64,000 nucleotides of DNA from Asparagopsis taxiformis (taxonomy: Eukaryota; Rhodophyta; Florideophyceae; Bonnemaisoniales; Bonnemaisoniaceae), in assembly GCA_030407315.1 (NCBI GenBank), contig JALQPE010002345.1, positions 62,001-126,000 on the forward strand, read 5' to 3'. The notes under the pieces were generated by a model, which saw only the letters and a list, made by a program, of their open reading frames with translations, made no database searches and had not been told where the DNA came from. This document shows, piece after piece, positions 56,040 through 64,000 of this stretch. Both the position numbers and the translations under genes were made by a program. Numbering within the stretch: position 1 is the first letter of the stretch; each line of letters starts with the position of its first letter.

Positions 56040-58784
56040 TCACGCAGGTAACTCTTCGAAGAACATCCCTTCATATGGGCGCGAACTTTGCTTCGTTCGC
56101 ACAGTTTCATCACTGAGCAATACGGCACTATCAGCAACCCGCGACAGAAAGGCATTCAATTCAGCCTCGCCAAAGTTGTCGTACAAACGTAGCGATTCGT
56201 CAGCAACCAAATTAGCCAGACCCATTGCATCGCCATATTGTCCACTTTCATGTAAAACATGGTGCAGAAGCGCTGTGAGCTGAGGGATTCCATTCCGCCG
56301 AACAGCTTTGATCTCTTCTTTTCGCTTCTGGTCTATTTCGCGTGCCGCTCTTGCAGACATCGCATCCTCATGTTCGTAGTTGAAATCTTGCATCCAACCG
56401 CCACTAAACAGCAGGGCACTTTTTAAGCTTTCCACAGCCGCTTGTCGCAGTGAAGTCGATACACGGTCAAATTCTTCCATCTCCTTCACATATCTCTCTA
56501 GTTGGATATTTGCACTTGCTTGTGCTTCATAGCTAACCTGCCCTGGTTGTGCCAGTGCAGTTGCGCGAATCGACTCTGGCAGATAGCTCGGTCTTTGTGA
56601 CGAAAAGTATGCGTTCCATTCTGCGTGTCTCGAGATCGCCTCCATATAAGCTCTCCAACAGTCAAATTCATGGATCGCTTCTTCACAAAGGCCGGGTTGA
56701 ATTTGAGCCAGAACGCCTGAAGGGAACCATGTCACCAACCGACGAGCCGCTGATCGTTTGTTCATCAGGAAAAATCGCCTCACTGCCTTTGTGCCGCGGC
56801 GGATTGTTTCCTGATAGTTTGCATACCCAGGGTATATCAAGAATTCAATAGCTCTTACGACCAATTCATCATCAGCAGTGATATCATCAAATGCAGAGTG
56901 CTTCGCAATGTTACCGGGTGACGCCATTTCGAAGATATCACGGTCGGGAAGATGTGATGCCCAAACAAGATCCACAGCGGCGATCACCACAGCATTCAAT
57001 GTCTCTCTATTGAAACATTGGCCTGCATACTCAAGGCATAGTGTCCTCCTCTCATTAACTTCATGGGAAGAAGTTCCGAGACGATCAGCTTCTGTTTGTT
57101 CATGCCACAGATCTGCTTTCAACGTAGCATACAAGAGCTCCGCGTAGGTGGCCACGATACGGTCTTGAGAATAAAGCTCAGATAGATAACTAGCTGATAC
57201 GTTGAACACAATTACTCGGGCTGGAAGAATTGTGCCTTGGGCCTTCGCTCTCTCCTCTTCGTCTAGGTCTTTTTCGATTATGAGGCGAACGTAAGACTCC
57301 ACACTGAGGTCGAAAGAACTCGCAACTGAGGGATTTTCTTCAATACCATTGCAAAGGCCACTCAACTTCAAGAAGATGCCGAGAAGAGCACAGAGGCGAC
57401 ATACCCATTCTGCTCCTAGCTGAGCGCCTTTCGCGGATATCGCAGCTAGAGTTTCTAGTAGCTCATTTCGATGACCCGTTTCAATACTTGGACCGATCCC
57501 AATGAAAGAGCGCACAATTCGTATTCCTTTCATCACATCCTTCTCAACTGGTGCAGTGCTTTCAGTGGCATGTTCACATTCACGAAAAGTTTGCACTATC
57601 GTCGAATCATCAATGTTAGCCATATTTGGAAGAGTTCCCTTAGTTAGCTTATCAGCCGTCGAGTCCATCAGCACTGACAAGCGAGCCCAAGCCTGGTCTT
57701 CATAGGAATTGGCTACTGCAAGGATAGGCTCCAGTACGCCAGATAATACACCACAGACAGCTCGTTCATGGACTGGAATAGCAGCGTTCGTTGAACGAGC
57801 TATTGCCGCTGCCGCAGTTCGCCACGTTCGTCGAGCGTGGCCCTTGATGCCGTTTGCAGCAATCGATGAACAATTCTTCCCTCCTGCAAGCGCTGCAGCA
57901 CGCCACGGCTGTCCTACATGCCGGCAAATCTGTTCAGCTTCGTCGAGACGGCCAGCACGAACCATACGAAATACCTCTCGCGACAGACGAACCTCAGCTT
58001 TTTGCTCAACTTCATCCAGCACCGAATCGGCCACAAGAGGGGAATCCATTGAGAGAGCGTCTCCACCCTGTTTTGTAGCCGTGTAATCCCATCGATACGC
58101 AGGGTCATCCAGGGGCTTGAGCTGGGGTCCACCGGAACGCTGCAACGACTCATGCGATGTAGTTTCCAACCAGGCCAGGATGCGCTGGCATTTCACGTAA
58201 CCAGGTATATCAGCGAATAGTTCCATGTCAAATACATTGGGTTGAAGGCGTCTGGTACCCAGATCGGTGATGAGGTGATCTGGAGGTTTCCAGGCGTACT
58301 CGACCAGGAGCCATGTATCGCGCTCGATAAGTAACACATCGTAGAGGTTTTGAACCTCCTTTCTTACGTAGGGATGTATGGCATGGTCAGAGATGATTTC
58401 AGACGCGTACTCCAGTTGAACTTCTAGAGTTGCCAAAACTTCAGCTACAAATCCTTGCAATGCTTCGGCGGACAGAGTGTCAGCGCTCTGCTCGCTGATG
58501 GCAGATAGGAGATCTACCGCTGCGCCGCGCAGAGTTTCATCGAGACCGCCGTTGATAAACTTTTCAGCTGATTCAGGCGCTTGAAAACTGACTGAGACTA
58601 CGCCGGCATTTTCAGATCGAGAATTGGGCGCGTTGGGAGAAGATTTCGGCGGTGATGCAAACGTGTCCCTGGAGAAGGGAGTGTATGGAGATTTGGCGAG
58701 CGACGAGTAGGGAGTTTCGAGATCACTGCGCGAACCGGAAAACTGCAATCGGCGAATGTCTCGACTTGGCGTGATGGACACCAT
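56040..58784 (-). CDS. NUP107: Nucleoporin NUP107 (Nup84 family)
   Basis: The 914-residue protein is almost entirely helical and has the characteristic Nup84 motif REVFRMVRAGRLDEAEQICRHVGQPWRAAALAGG near residue 275. NUP107 is part of the Y-shaped scaffold complex of the nuclear pore. Its C terminus binds NUP133. The N-terminal 60 residues are Ser/Pro-rich with SP and TP dipeptides (KSPYTPFS, SPPKSSP), typical of mitotic phosphorylation sites. The first in-frame ATG is at 58784; a longer frame begins only at GTG. It is head-to-head with GLE1, another pore-associated gene. Confidence 0.9.
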   Translation of the reverse strand: MVSITPSRDIRRLQFSGSRSDLETPYSSLAKSPYTPFSRDTFASPPKSSPNAPNSRSENAGVVSVSFQAPESAEKFINGGLDETLRGAAVDLLSAISEQSADTLSAEALQGFVAEVLATLEVQLEYASEIISDHAIHPYVRKEVQNLYDVLLIERDTWLLVEYAWKPPDHLITDLGTRRLQPNVFDMELFADIPGYVKCQRILAWLETTSHESLQRSGGPQLKPLDDPAYRWDYTATKQGGDALSMDSPLVADSVLDEVEQKAEVRLSREVFRMVRAGRLDEAEQICRHVGQPWRAAALAGGKNCSSIAANGIKGHARRTWRTAAAAIARSTNAAIPVHERAVCGVLSGVLEPILAVANSYEDQAWARLSVLMDSTADKLTKGTLPNMANIDDSTIVQTFRECEHATESTAPVEKDVMKGIRIVRSFIGIGPSIETGHRNELLETLAAISAKGAQLGAEWVCRLCALLGIFLKLSGLCNGIEENPSVASSFDLSVESYVRLIIEKDLDEEERAKAQGTILPARVIVFNVSASYLSELYSQDRIVATYAELLYATLKADLWHEQTEADRLGTSSHEVNERRTLCLEYAGQCFNRETLNAVVIAAVDLVWASHLPDRDIFEMASPGNIAKHSAFDDITADDELVVRAIEFLIYPGYANYQETIRRGTKAVRRFFLMNKRSAARRLVTWFPSGVLAQIQPGLCEEAIHEFDCWRAYMEAISRHAEWNAYFSSQRPSYLPESIRATALAQPGQVSYEAQASANIQLERYVKEMEEFDRVSTSLRQAAVESLKSALLFSGGWMQDFNYEHEDAMSARAAREIDQKRKEEIKAVRRNGIPQLTALLHHVLHESGQYGDAMGLANLVADESLRLYDNFGEAELNAFLSRVADSAVLLSDETVRTKQSSRPYEGMFFEELPA

Positions 58785-59139
58785 GCCTGTTGCTATGGCG
58801 CAACACTTGGACAGCACCAGCGATGAAGAGCACACACTTTGCGGCAGGCTGGGTGACGGAGCGGATCAAATGTAAATGATCGTACTGCCACGACGTATTT
58901 TGTTTATATTATCAGCGTGAGAAAATTTGAAAATTCAGAGGCGGACAGGACTACGCACTGAAATTGAACAGTGTGAACACATGATTACAAAAGCAACGGA
59001 GTGCAATGTGCGTTGGGCGGATGCGTGTTTAAATTGCGTGCTTCAATGCTTACTATGTCTGTCGTAGCACACCGGTCTGTTCATTCCCGATTGATCGAAA
59101 AGCTGCGCACGATTTGGTCAGTTGAACGCTCTAATCACA
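58785..59139. promoter_or_regulatory. Candidate bidirectional promoter between NUP107 and GLE1
   Basis: The 355-base interval separates the starts of two divergently transcribed nuclear pore genes, so a shared promoter is likely. No TATA box or named factor site can be assigned with confidence. This is inferred from position alone. Confidence 0.4.
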
Positions 59140-60612
59140 ATGGTAGTCAGCTGTAACAACGCAGCACTGCCAGTGCGCAAACCAAGCATGAAACTTCGAG
59201 CACGCAGCGAACTGTCCAAAGCAGAAGCTCTACAACTATGGGTCGAGCATGGCACACAAGTATCAGCGCGCTCTACGATCCTGATCTCAAAGTGGAACAC
59301 ACATCATGCAGCTGCTGTCAATGCGCAGGCGCGCATTTCTATTCCGACGGCCGATATCAGCGGTGCAAATTCAGGTGTGCCCAGATTTGTCGTCGTGCGC
59401 GACGCGTCGCAACGCCACTTGTTGCGCAAATTGAGAAGGGAAAAGCGGTTGTACATTGCCTCGGTTGAGGAAGCGAACAAGCGAAAGGCGGAGGAGGAAC
59501 GGCTAAAGCGATTGGAGGCGTTGAGAGCGGCTGAAAGCGAGGCGAAAAGGAAGCAGGAAGCGGCCAAGCAACAGGAAAAGGCGGCCAAACCAGCGCAACA
59601 GGTTGCGCCGGTCGTGCAAGCAGTTGTCAAAGCACAGCCGCCAAAGGTGCAACCTGTTAAACAAGAGGCTGTCGCTGCAGTCCCGACAGCTGCCAAGAGT
59701 GAAGCTCCAAAGGAGGATCAAGTTGCAGAGGATATTGCAGAAATTCAACAAGTATGGAAACAAGTATGTGAAGATGCGGAGCCGTTTCGAAAAGACTATG
59801 CAATGAAAAAAGGGCGAATAGCATTGAAGAAGAAAGTGAATCTGGCTGTGAATCAGATTTCGGCGAGTATGAAACAAGTAGCTAACAAAATACAGGAACT
59901 GTGTTCAGCACTGGTTGAAGCTAAGAGAATTGGAGGACATAGCGGGGAGGCGTTTGCAATGAAAGAAATATGCCAAAGACTGGTAAGTGAGGCGGACGGA
60001 AGTGTGGCGTTGAGCAAAGCAACTGGATATGCGGTGGGAGCTGTGATAGTTGGGGTGGCGGCCAATGCGGAGAATGTATTAAAAATGCGTCAAGTATTTC
60101 TGGGCGCCTTCTACGAGCATTGCATCTACACGATGCCCACATACGGGCGCAAACGAGCCGGCGAGTCGCAGGAGGAGTTTCGAAAACGGATCGGGTATCG
60201 GGAGGGGGAAAAATCCGAAGGATACATGGAGCGAGCGTGCGGATGTGTGAGTCTGTTCGCGGCTGTGATACAAACGGAGCCTACGTATGGCAACAATGCC
60301 TTCTCACTGGACGACGGCTGGAAGTGGCTAGCGCGTATAGTGAACGGCAAACAGAGCAGCATCACGCCGGCAATTGTGTACGCGATGCTGGAAACGGCGG
60401 GGTATAGCATGTCGAATCGCTATCGACGACAGTTTGCAAAGTTGATGGCCATGATTCAAAAGGTGGTGGTGCTGGGAGCGGTCAAGTCTGCGCCCAACGG
60501 ACCGACGAATCGACTAGACGCGTTTATCGAGGAGTATGTGTCGAATGGATGCAGCATCAGCAAGCAACCGGAAGGGCGAAACTTGCCAGCGACGGATGCA
60601 CAATTTGTTTAG
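59140..60612 (+). CDS. GLE1: GLE1 mRNA export factor
   Basis: GLE1 sits at the cytoplasmic face of the nuclear pore and, with inositol hexakisphosphate, activates the DEAD-box helicase Dbp5 to release mRNA. The 490-residue protein has a charged coiled coil (residues ~85-150, KRLYIASVEEANKRKAEEERL...). An Ala/Pro/Gln linker follows. The conserved C-terminal domain of about 270 residues runs from IAEIQQVWKQVCEDAEPFRKDYAMKK through HCIYTMPTYGRK, GYMERACGCVSLFAAVIQT and TPAIVYAMLETAGYSMSNRY. The last is the region contacting Dbp5 in homologues. Start is the first ATG (MVVSCNNAALPV). The N terminus is short compared with animal GLE1. Confidence 0.9.
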   Translation: MVVSCNNAALPVRKPSMKLRARSELSKAEALQLWVEHGTQVSARSTILISKWNTHHAAAVNAQARISIPTADISGANSGVPRFVVVRDASQRHLLRKLRREKRLYIASVEEANKRKAEEERLKRLEALRAAESEAKRKQEAAKQQEKAAKPAQQVAPVVQAVVKAQPPKVQPVKQEAVAAVPTAAKSEAPKEDQVAEDIAEIQQVWKQVCEDAEPFRKDYAMKKGRIALKKKVNLAVNQISASMKQVANKIQELCSALVEAKRIGGHSGEAFAMKEICQRLVSEADGSVALSKATGYAVGAVIVGVAANAENVLKMRQVFLGAFYEHCIYTMPTYGRKRAGESQEEFRKRIGYREGEKSEGYMERACGCVSLFAAVIQTEPTYGNNAFSLDDGWKWLARIVNGKQSSITPAIVYAMLETAGYSMSNRYRRQFAKLMAMIQKVVVLGAVKSAPNGPTNRLDAFIEEYVSNGCSISKQPEGRNLPATDAQFV

Positions 60613-60896
60613 ATTGCAACAGATTCCATGTATGCGGCACGCAACATACCATCAACGAACCAAAGAGGAGGCAACACGTAGACGCAAGAAATATCTTTGC
60701 TCAAATCTCCTTGCTGTTCAAATTTGCAAATCTGCTTTCGTCCAACCATTCGTCAAGACCGAATGAAAACGTTGCTCGCGCCAATGCCGCCTCCATGACG
60801 TCTGCGATCACAGCGTCGGCCTCGCACCGCGCCCTTCAACCCTAATGTAAATCCATCCCTCCTCATTCATCATTCGTAGGTACACCTCCCTCCAAC

Positions 60897-62000
60897 ATGC
60901 TCACCACCTCTTTCATTCCACCACTCGCCCCCCTCTCTTCAACTTTCCTCCAGCCTCCGCTTCCTCTCCGCAACAGCCGCCCAGTCACCCGCAATGCGCC
61001 CCCCAAGCTGCGTATGACCACAACTGGTATTCCAGATTCCTTCAGTCAAACCTGGTACCACAACACTATAGCGCCACTCGACATAGATCTCGCCGCCCAT
61101 TACATACCAAACCCAGACCATTCAGACGCCACCCGTCGCACCGACCATCATTTCATCAATCAATCCCTCGGCTTCATGGGCATTATCGATTACAATTCGC
61201 CAGACACCACCGCCGGTGACCACATGATACAATACATTGAAAGTCGCGTCTCCCACAATGCCTCACTCTATCGCGACGACGCTCGCTTCGATCTTCGTCG
61301 CATTCTCTCAGAGGCTCTCGAGCGCTACGGCTCCCCGCCCGGATTCAGCGCCCTCATCATGGACTGCTCCTCCAATATCCTTCGTGTCGCATGGGCCGGT
61401 GCATGTGGCCTTCTCATCGTTCGCGACGACAAAATCATCTTTCGCTCCTACTCCCACCAGCAGGCCCACGATGCCCTCGAAGCCGTCCTCTCCCAGGGTC
61501 AGTTGCCTTCCTCGTCTGATGGCCCCGACAACAAGCATCAAAGGAATTATTGGCTCTCATGGGGTGGTCGTGGAAGCACTAGTGCAACAGGAGGTTATAT
61601 CGGTTCTGCAGTGTCAGGTTCACTGTCGCACCCTGCCTCCGTGCACAACTTCACTATAGACTGCGAAGCTGTTTGGTCAGAGTATATAGAACTGCAAGAC
61701 AATGACCTCATCATCGCAGGCACAGACGGTTTGTTCTCAAACGTATCTGAAAAGCAAATTCTCGCTTTCGTCCGACCTGTGCAAGATGCCGAAGATCCGA
61801 CTTTGGCAATTGCTAACAACACTTGTTTGGGTTCGTGGCGTTGGGATGACGTCGATTTCATAACCTATTACCTCGCCAACATTGCCACAAACTTTGCAAC
61901 CGCAACCCATTCTGCTCCGCATTTACCCTTCCCGTTCCCGCCTTCACCTCATGTTGATGACATCACTGTCTTGTGCGCAGCATGTTGCTTCCAGGGGTAA
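60897..62000 (+). CDS. PP2C-like (PPTC7/PTC7-type) phosphatase domain protein, probable organelle-targeted
   Basis: The 367-residue protein starts with a leader rich in P, S, T and R (MLTTSFIPPLAPLSS...) suggestive of a plastid or mitochondrial signal. The core has a PP2C-family pattern: FMGIIDYNSPDTTAGDHMIQY in place of the usual DGVGG motif, FSALIMDCSSNILRVAWAGACGLLIVRDDKI, and DLIIAGTDGLFSNVSEKQI near residue 275. The last matches the metal-binding TDGLFDN motif of PTC7-type phosphatases. A final HVDDITVLCAACCF supplies another expected Asp. The first metal motif is degenerate, so enzyme activity is uncertain. It converges with the terminal orphan gene. Confidence 0.65.
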   Translation: MLTTSFIPPLAPLSSTFLQPPLPLRNSRPVTRNAPPKLRMTTTGIPDSFSQTWYHNTIAPLDIDLAAHYIPNPDHSDATRRTDHHFINQSLGFMGIIDYNSPDTTAGDHMIQYIESRVSHNASLYRDDARFDLRRILSEALERYGSPPGFSALIMDCSSNILRVAWAGACGLLIVRDDKIIFRSYSHQQAHDALEAVLSQGQLPSSSDGPDNKHQRNYWLSWGGRGSTSATGGYIGSAVSGSLSHPASVHNFTIDCEAVWSEYIELQDNDLIIAGTDGLFSNVSEKQILAFVRPVQDAEDPTLAIANNTCLGSWRWDDVDFITYYLANIATNFATATHSAPHLPFPFPPSPHVDDITVLCAACCFQG

Positions 62001-62115
62001 CCAATATGCTAAGCCTTGCCTAGCTCCGTTCTGACCATATGTGTCCATTCGCTCGCAAAACCTTGATGACTTTTCTAGTTCACCTGTCTTGCAAACAAGC
62101 ACCAAATTTTGCACG

Positions 62116-64000
62116 TCATGTGGCACGTATGCCGTTTGAAATCACGTATTTAGCAAATCTTCTTCGAACCGCTTCAAGTGCTACCTCGTCCCTCTCTTTC
62201 TCCAGTTTCCCTTGCAGAAATTCGACAACCTGTCGGTATGATTCTAAAATCCTGCGCTGAGATTCGCTTCCAACATTTCGCTCTCCAGAAATCTCCAATG
62301 CCCGCAAAAAGTCGATACTCTCGCAATAGTCGAGTGATGTCACAAACTTTCGTATCCCTCTCAGCGATTGTTGACAAAAGACCCCAGCAAGGAACATTGC
62401 CAACAGCCCGCAGCATCGCATTCGCCGTGGGCTACGCTGTGCCATCAGCGAGTTACTTTGAACAACTTGACTGAGAAAGTTGGCAACTTCCTTTGATCGC
62501 ATTCTAATTTCTTCATCGCTCTCTGCTCGCTGCCCTCCTGGTAACCGTATTGTGTCCAGTGCTGCTATTAGTACAGCTAGTCTTTGAATGGTCTCTTGTG
62601 ATTCGGTAGAAGCACTCAAATCAGACCGAGCTAGCGTGTAGCCAGTGCTCCAAACCAGACTCTCCAGAATTCCTTCCACACAAATTAAACACGCATGTGC
62701 ATTAGGTGATAAACTTGGCGATTCTTCCAGTCCGATGCAATCATTGATAGCTTTTAGGCCAACTGCCCCAATTTTTAGTGCTGTTTCGTTTTCGACCATT
62801 GCCCCAACACCATCCGCAACACACGATAGTGTGTTGATCATCGAACTGAACTTCACCGGGAAGCGTCTAAAGAGCGGTACAACTCCGATTGGTTGTAGTG
62901 TGTTCTTGTTTGCTTCCAGAATTCCATTGACAACCTTGGAAAGGACTGCTCTATAATATCTTCTCTCCTTCCAGAGCTTATTCGAGAAAGGTTGGAAATC
63001 GCTGGAGAGCTCTTTTCGCACTTCATCCATAAATTCCCAGTGCCTCATTACTTCAGTCACTGCCACAGTAGCTTGCACTTCAACAAGGTGCACCTCTTCC
63101 CTGGCAGATAACCATGGGTTTGAGGAAAACGACTCTGATGCACGTCTCCGTTCCGAATCCCATGCTGCAGAGCTTAGGCGCAAAACATAACACCTGGATG
63201 TGAGTGAAAGCTTGGGAAACACAGTATTTGCTTTGTTCATGAGTTGTTCTACAAAAGCAGGTGGTAGTGTACTTCCCAAATCTTGGGTTCGGTTATCGAT
63301 AGAGAAATTAATATCTGCGGCGAGACATATTACTGCCTCTATCACTGAGGAAAAGCATTCCGAAGCAGTATGATTGCACAGCCTAAGACATGTACGACGG
63401 CATAACTCGGCTACTTCATTTGCAGGAATATCGCAGTTGCGTAAACTATTGATAGAATTGGCAATTTGGCTGGAAAGAAGCTTTGATTTCACAGTATCCA
63501 ACGCATCACCGGGAGCAACGAAAAGTTTTGAGTGGTTGCCTTCGTCTGTAGGCGTCTGAGGTGGCAATCGTGAAGTAGAAGAAAACTGGAGAGGTGGCTG
63601 GTGTCCGTTATCTTGCACACATTCGAGAAGAAGACGTACAGCCCATTTTCCTGTTCTCTTTGAAACTTCCAAATGCTTCGTCGCCTCATCGGACTGGTTT
63701 CCCCTTAGGAATATGGAACGTTGCTTTGGTCTACTCGGAGCATCCTGAACTTCACAAGTCGCCAGCCCCTTTGACAATTGCAAAAGAGCTTGAACCAATG
63801 CAGAGGGCCCCGATTCTCGCAACGATTCACCAGTATCTACACCTCTGCGAGCAGCGATAAGAAGAACTTTTGGTACCATTCGCAATTTGGACATGAGCCC
63901 AGGTACCGTCGTCTTCTTTGCGATCCCAACGATGGACTTTAGCAGCTGTACGTCAGGTAGAGATTTCTGATGGCCGGGGGGCGTCTTCAAGAATGAATCT
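62116..64000 (-). CDS. Large helical protein of unknown function (5' end outside window)
   Basis: The frame is open from 62116 to the right edge of the window, giving at least 628 residues. The first codon after the edge is not a clear start (TTG in frame at 63990). Composition is that of an all-helical repeat protein rich in L, A, S and E, with many Cys and no low-complexity runs (for example VAELCRRTCLRLCNHTASECF, EEVHLVEVQATVAVTEVMRHWEFM). I cannot identify the family. HEAT/ARM-like or fork-protection-like architectures are possible, but no signature was found. The N terminus lies beyond the window. Confidence 0.65.
   Translation of the reverse strand, partial: DSFLKTPPGHQKSLPDVQLLKSIVGIAKKTTVPGLMSKLRMVPKVLLIAARRGVDTGESLRESGPSALVQALLQLSKGLATCEVQDAPSRPKQRSIFLRGNQSDEATKHLEVSKRTGKWAVRLLLECVQDNGHQPPLQFSSTSRLPPQTPTDEGNHSKLFVAPGDALDTVKSKLLSSQIANSINSLRNCDIPANEVAELCRRTCLRLCNHTASECFSSVIEAVICLAADINFSIDNRTQDLGSTLPPAFVEQLMNKANTVFPKLSLTSRCYVLRLSSAAWDSERRRASESFSSNPWLSAREEVHLVEVQATVAVTEVMRHWEFMDEVRKELSSDFQPFSNKLWKERRYYRAVLSKVVNGILEANKNTLQPIGVVPLFRRFPVKFSSMINTLSCVADGVGAMVENETALKIGAVGLKAINDCIGLEESPSLSPNAHACLICVEGILESLVWSTGYTLARSDLSASTESQETIQRLAVLIAALDTIRLPGGQRAESDEEIRMRSKEVANFLSQVVQSNSLMAQRSPRRMRCCGLLAMFLAGVFCQQSLRGIRKFVTSLDYCESIDFLRALEISGERNVGSESQRRILESYRQVVEFLQGKLEKERDEVALEAVRRRFAKYVISNGIRAT

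Noticed and set aside
1..64000. CRISPR arrays, insertion sequences or prokaryotic operons
   Set aside because: Repeats seen are microsatellites or protein-coding repeats; gene content is eukaryotic throughout.

Overview
This window reads as nuclear DNA from a compact eukaryotic genome, most likely a unicellular photosynthetic alga and quite possibly a red alga. Genes are long, mostly uninterrupted and sit on both strands with short spacers. Several convergent gene pairs are only 4 to 145 bp apart. Just one gene clearly has spliceosomal introns (two, about 90 nt each). A photosynthetic lineage is suggested by DUF760 and DUF3119 proteins with transit-peptide-like N termini, a plant-type cycloeucalenol cycloisomerase, an RWP-RK regulator, a plant-like phosphohexomutase and a membrane-anchored CDP-ethanolamine synthase. 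No ribosomal RNA, convincing tRNA, transposon or CRISPR array was seen.

Layout. 1-4625: 5' part of a very large, low-complexity, repeat-containing protein (minus strand, running off the left edge). 5.2-12 kb: orphan membrane protein, PCYT2-type cytidylyltransferase, wax-synthase-like acyltransferase, farnesyltransferase beta subunit, PRA1 protein. 12.6-26.3 kb: giant sacsin-like/DUF3684 ATPase, Ubl (BAG6-like) protein, C2-WW protein, RWP-RK factor, small plastid-type protein. 26.9-33 kb: intron-containing ABHD17-type hydrolase, class I aldolase, membrane protein, DUF3119 protein, an orphan. 33.8-41.7 kb: SNAP-25-like SNARE, LYAR zinc-finger protein (apparent frameshift), DUF760 protein, Nudix-like protein, a sugar kinase/pyrophosphorylase fusion, alpha/beta hydrolase. 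42.3-51.5 kb: chorismate mutase (apparent frameshift), TIPIN/Csm3, cycloeucalenol cycloisomerase, RMI2-like OB protein, a RING plus E2 fusion, phosphohexomutase. 51.5-64 kb: PlsC acyltransferase, thioredoxin-UBA-UBX protein, HAT1, NUP107, GLE1, a PP2C-like protein and an orphan helical protein that runs off the right edge.

There is no operon-like pathway cluster. Themes recur: membrane lipid synthesis (PCYT2, PlsC, wax synthase, sterol isomerase), ubiquitin and protein quality control (Ubl protein, UBX protein, RING-E2, sacsin-like), nuclear pore and mRNA export (a head-to-head NUP107/GLE1 pair) and genome maintenance (TIPIN, RMI2, HAT1).

The most interesting items are unusual domain fusions: GHMP kinase plus GalU-type nucleotidyltransferase; RING plus BIRC6/UBE2O-type E2; thioredoxin-UBA-UBX; and a sacsin-type ATPase with a CUE-like segment and a C-terminal HExxH motif. 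The repeat protein at the left edge and two single-base frame breaks in otherwise conserved genes also deserve a look. Many start codons are chosen as the first in-frame ATG, because longer open frames begin only at TTG or GTG.
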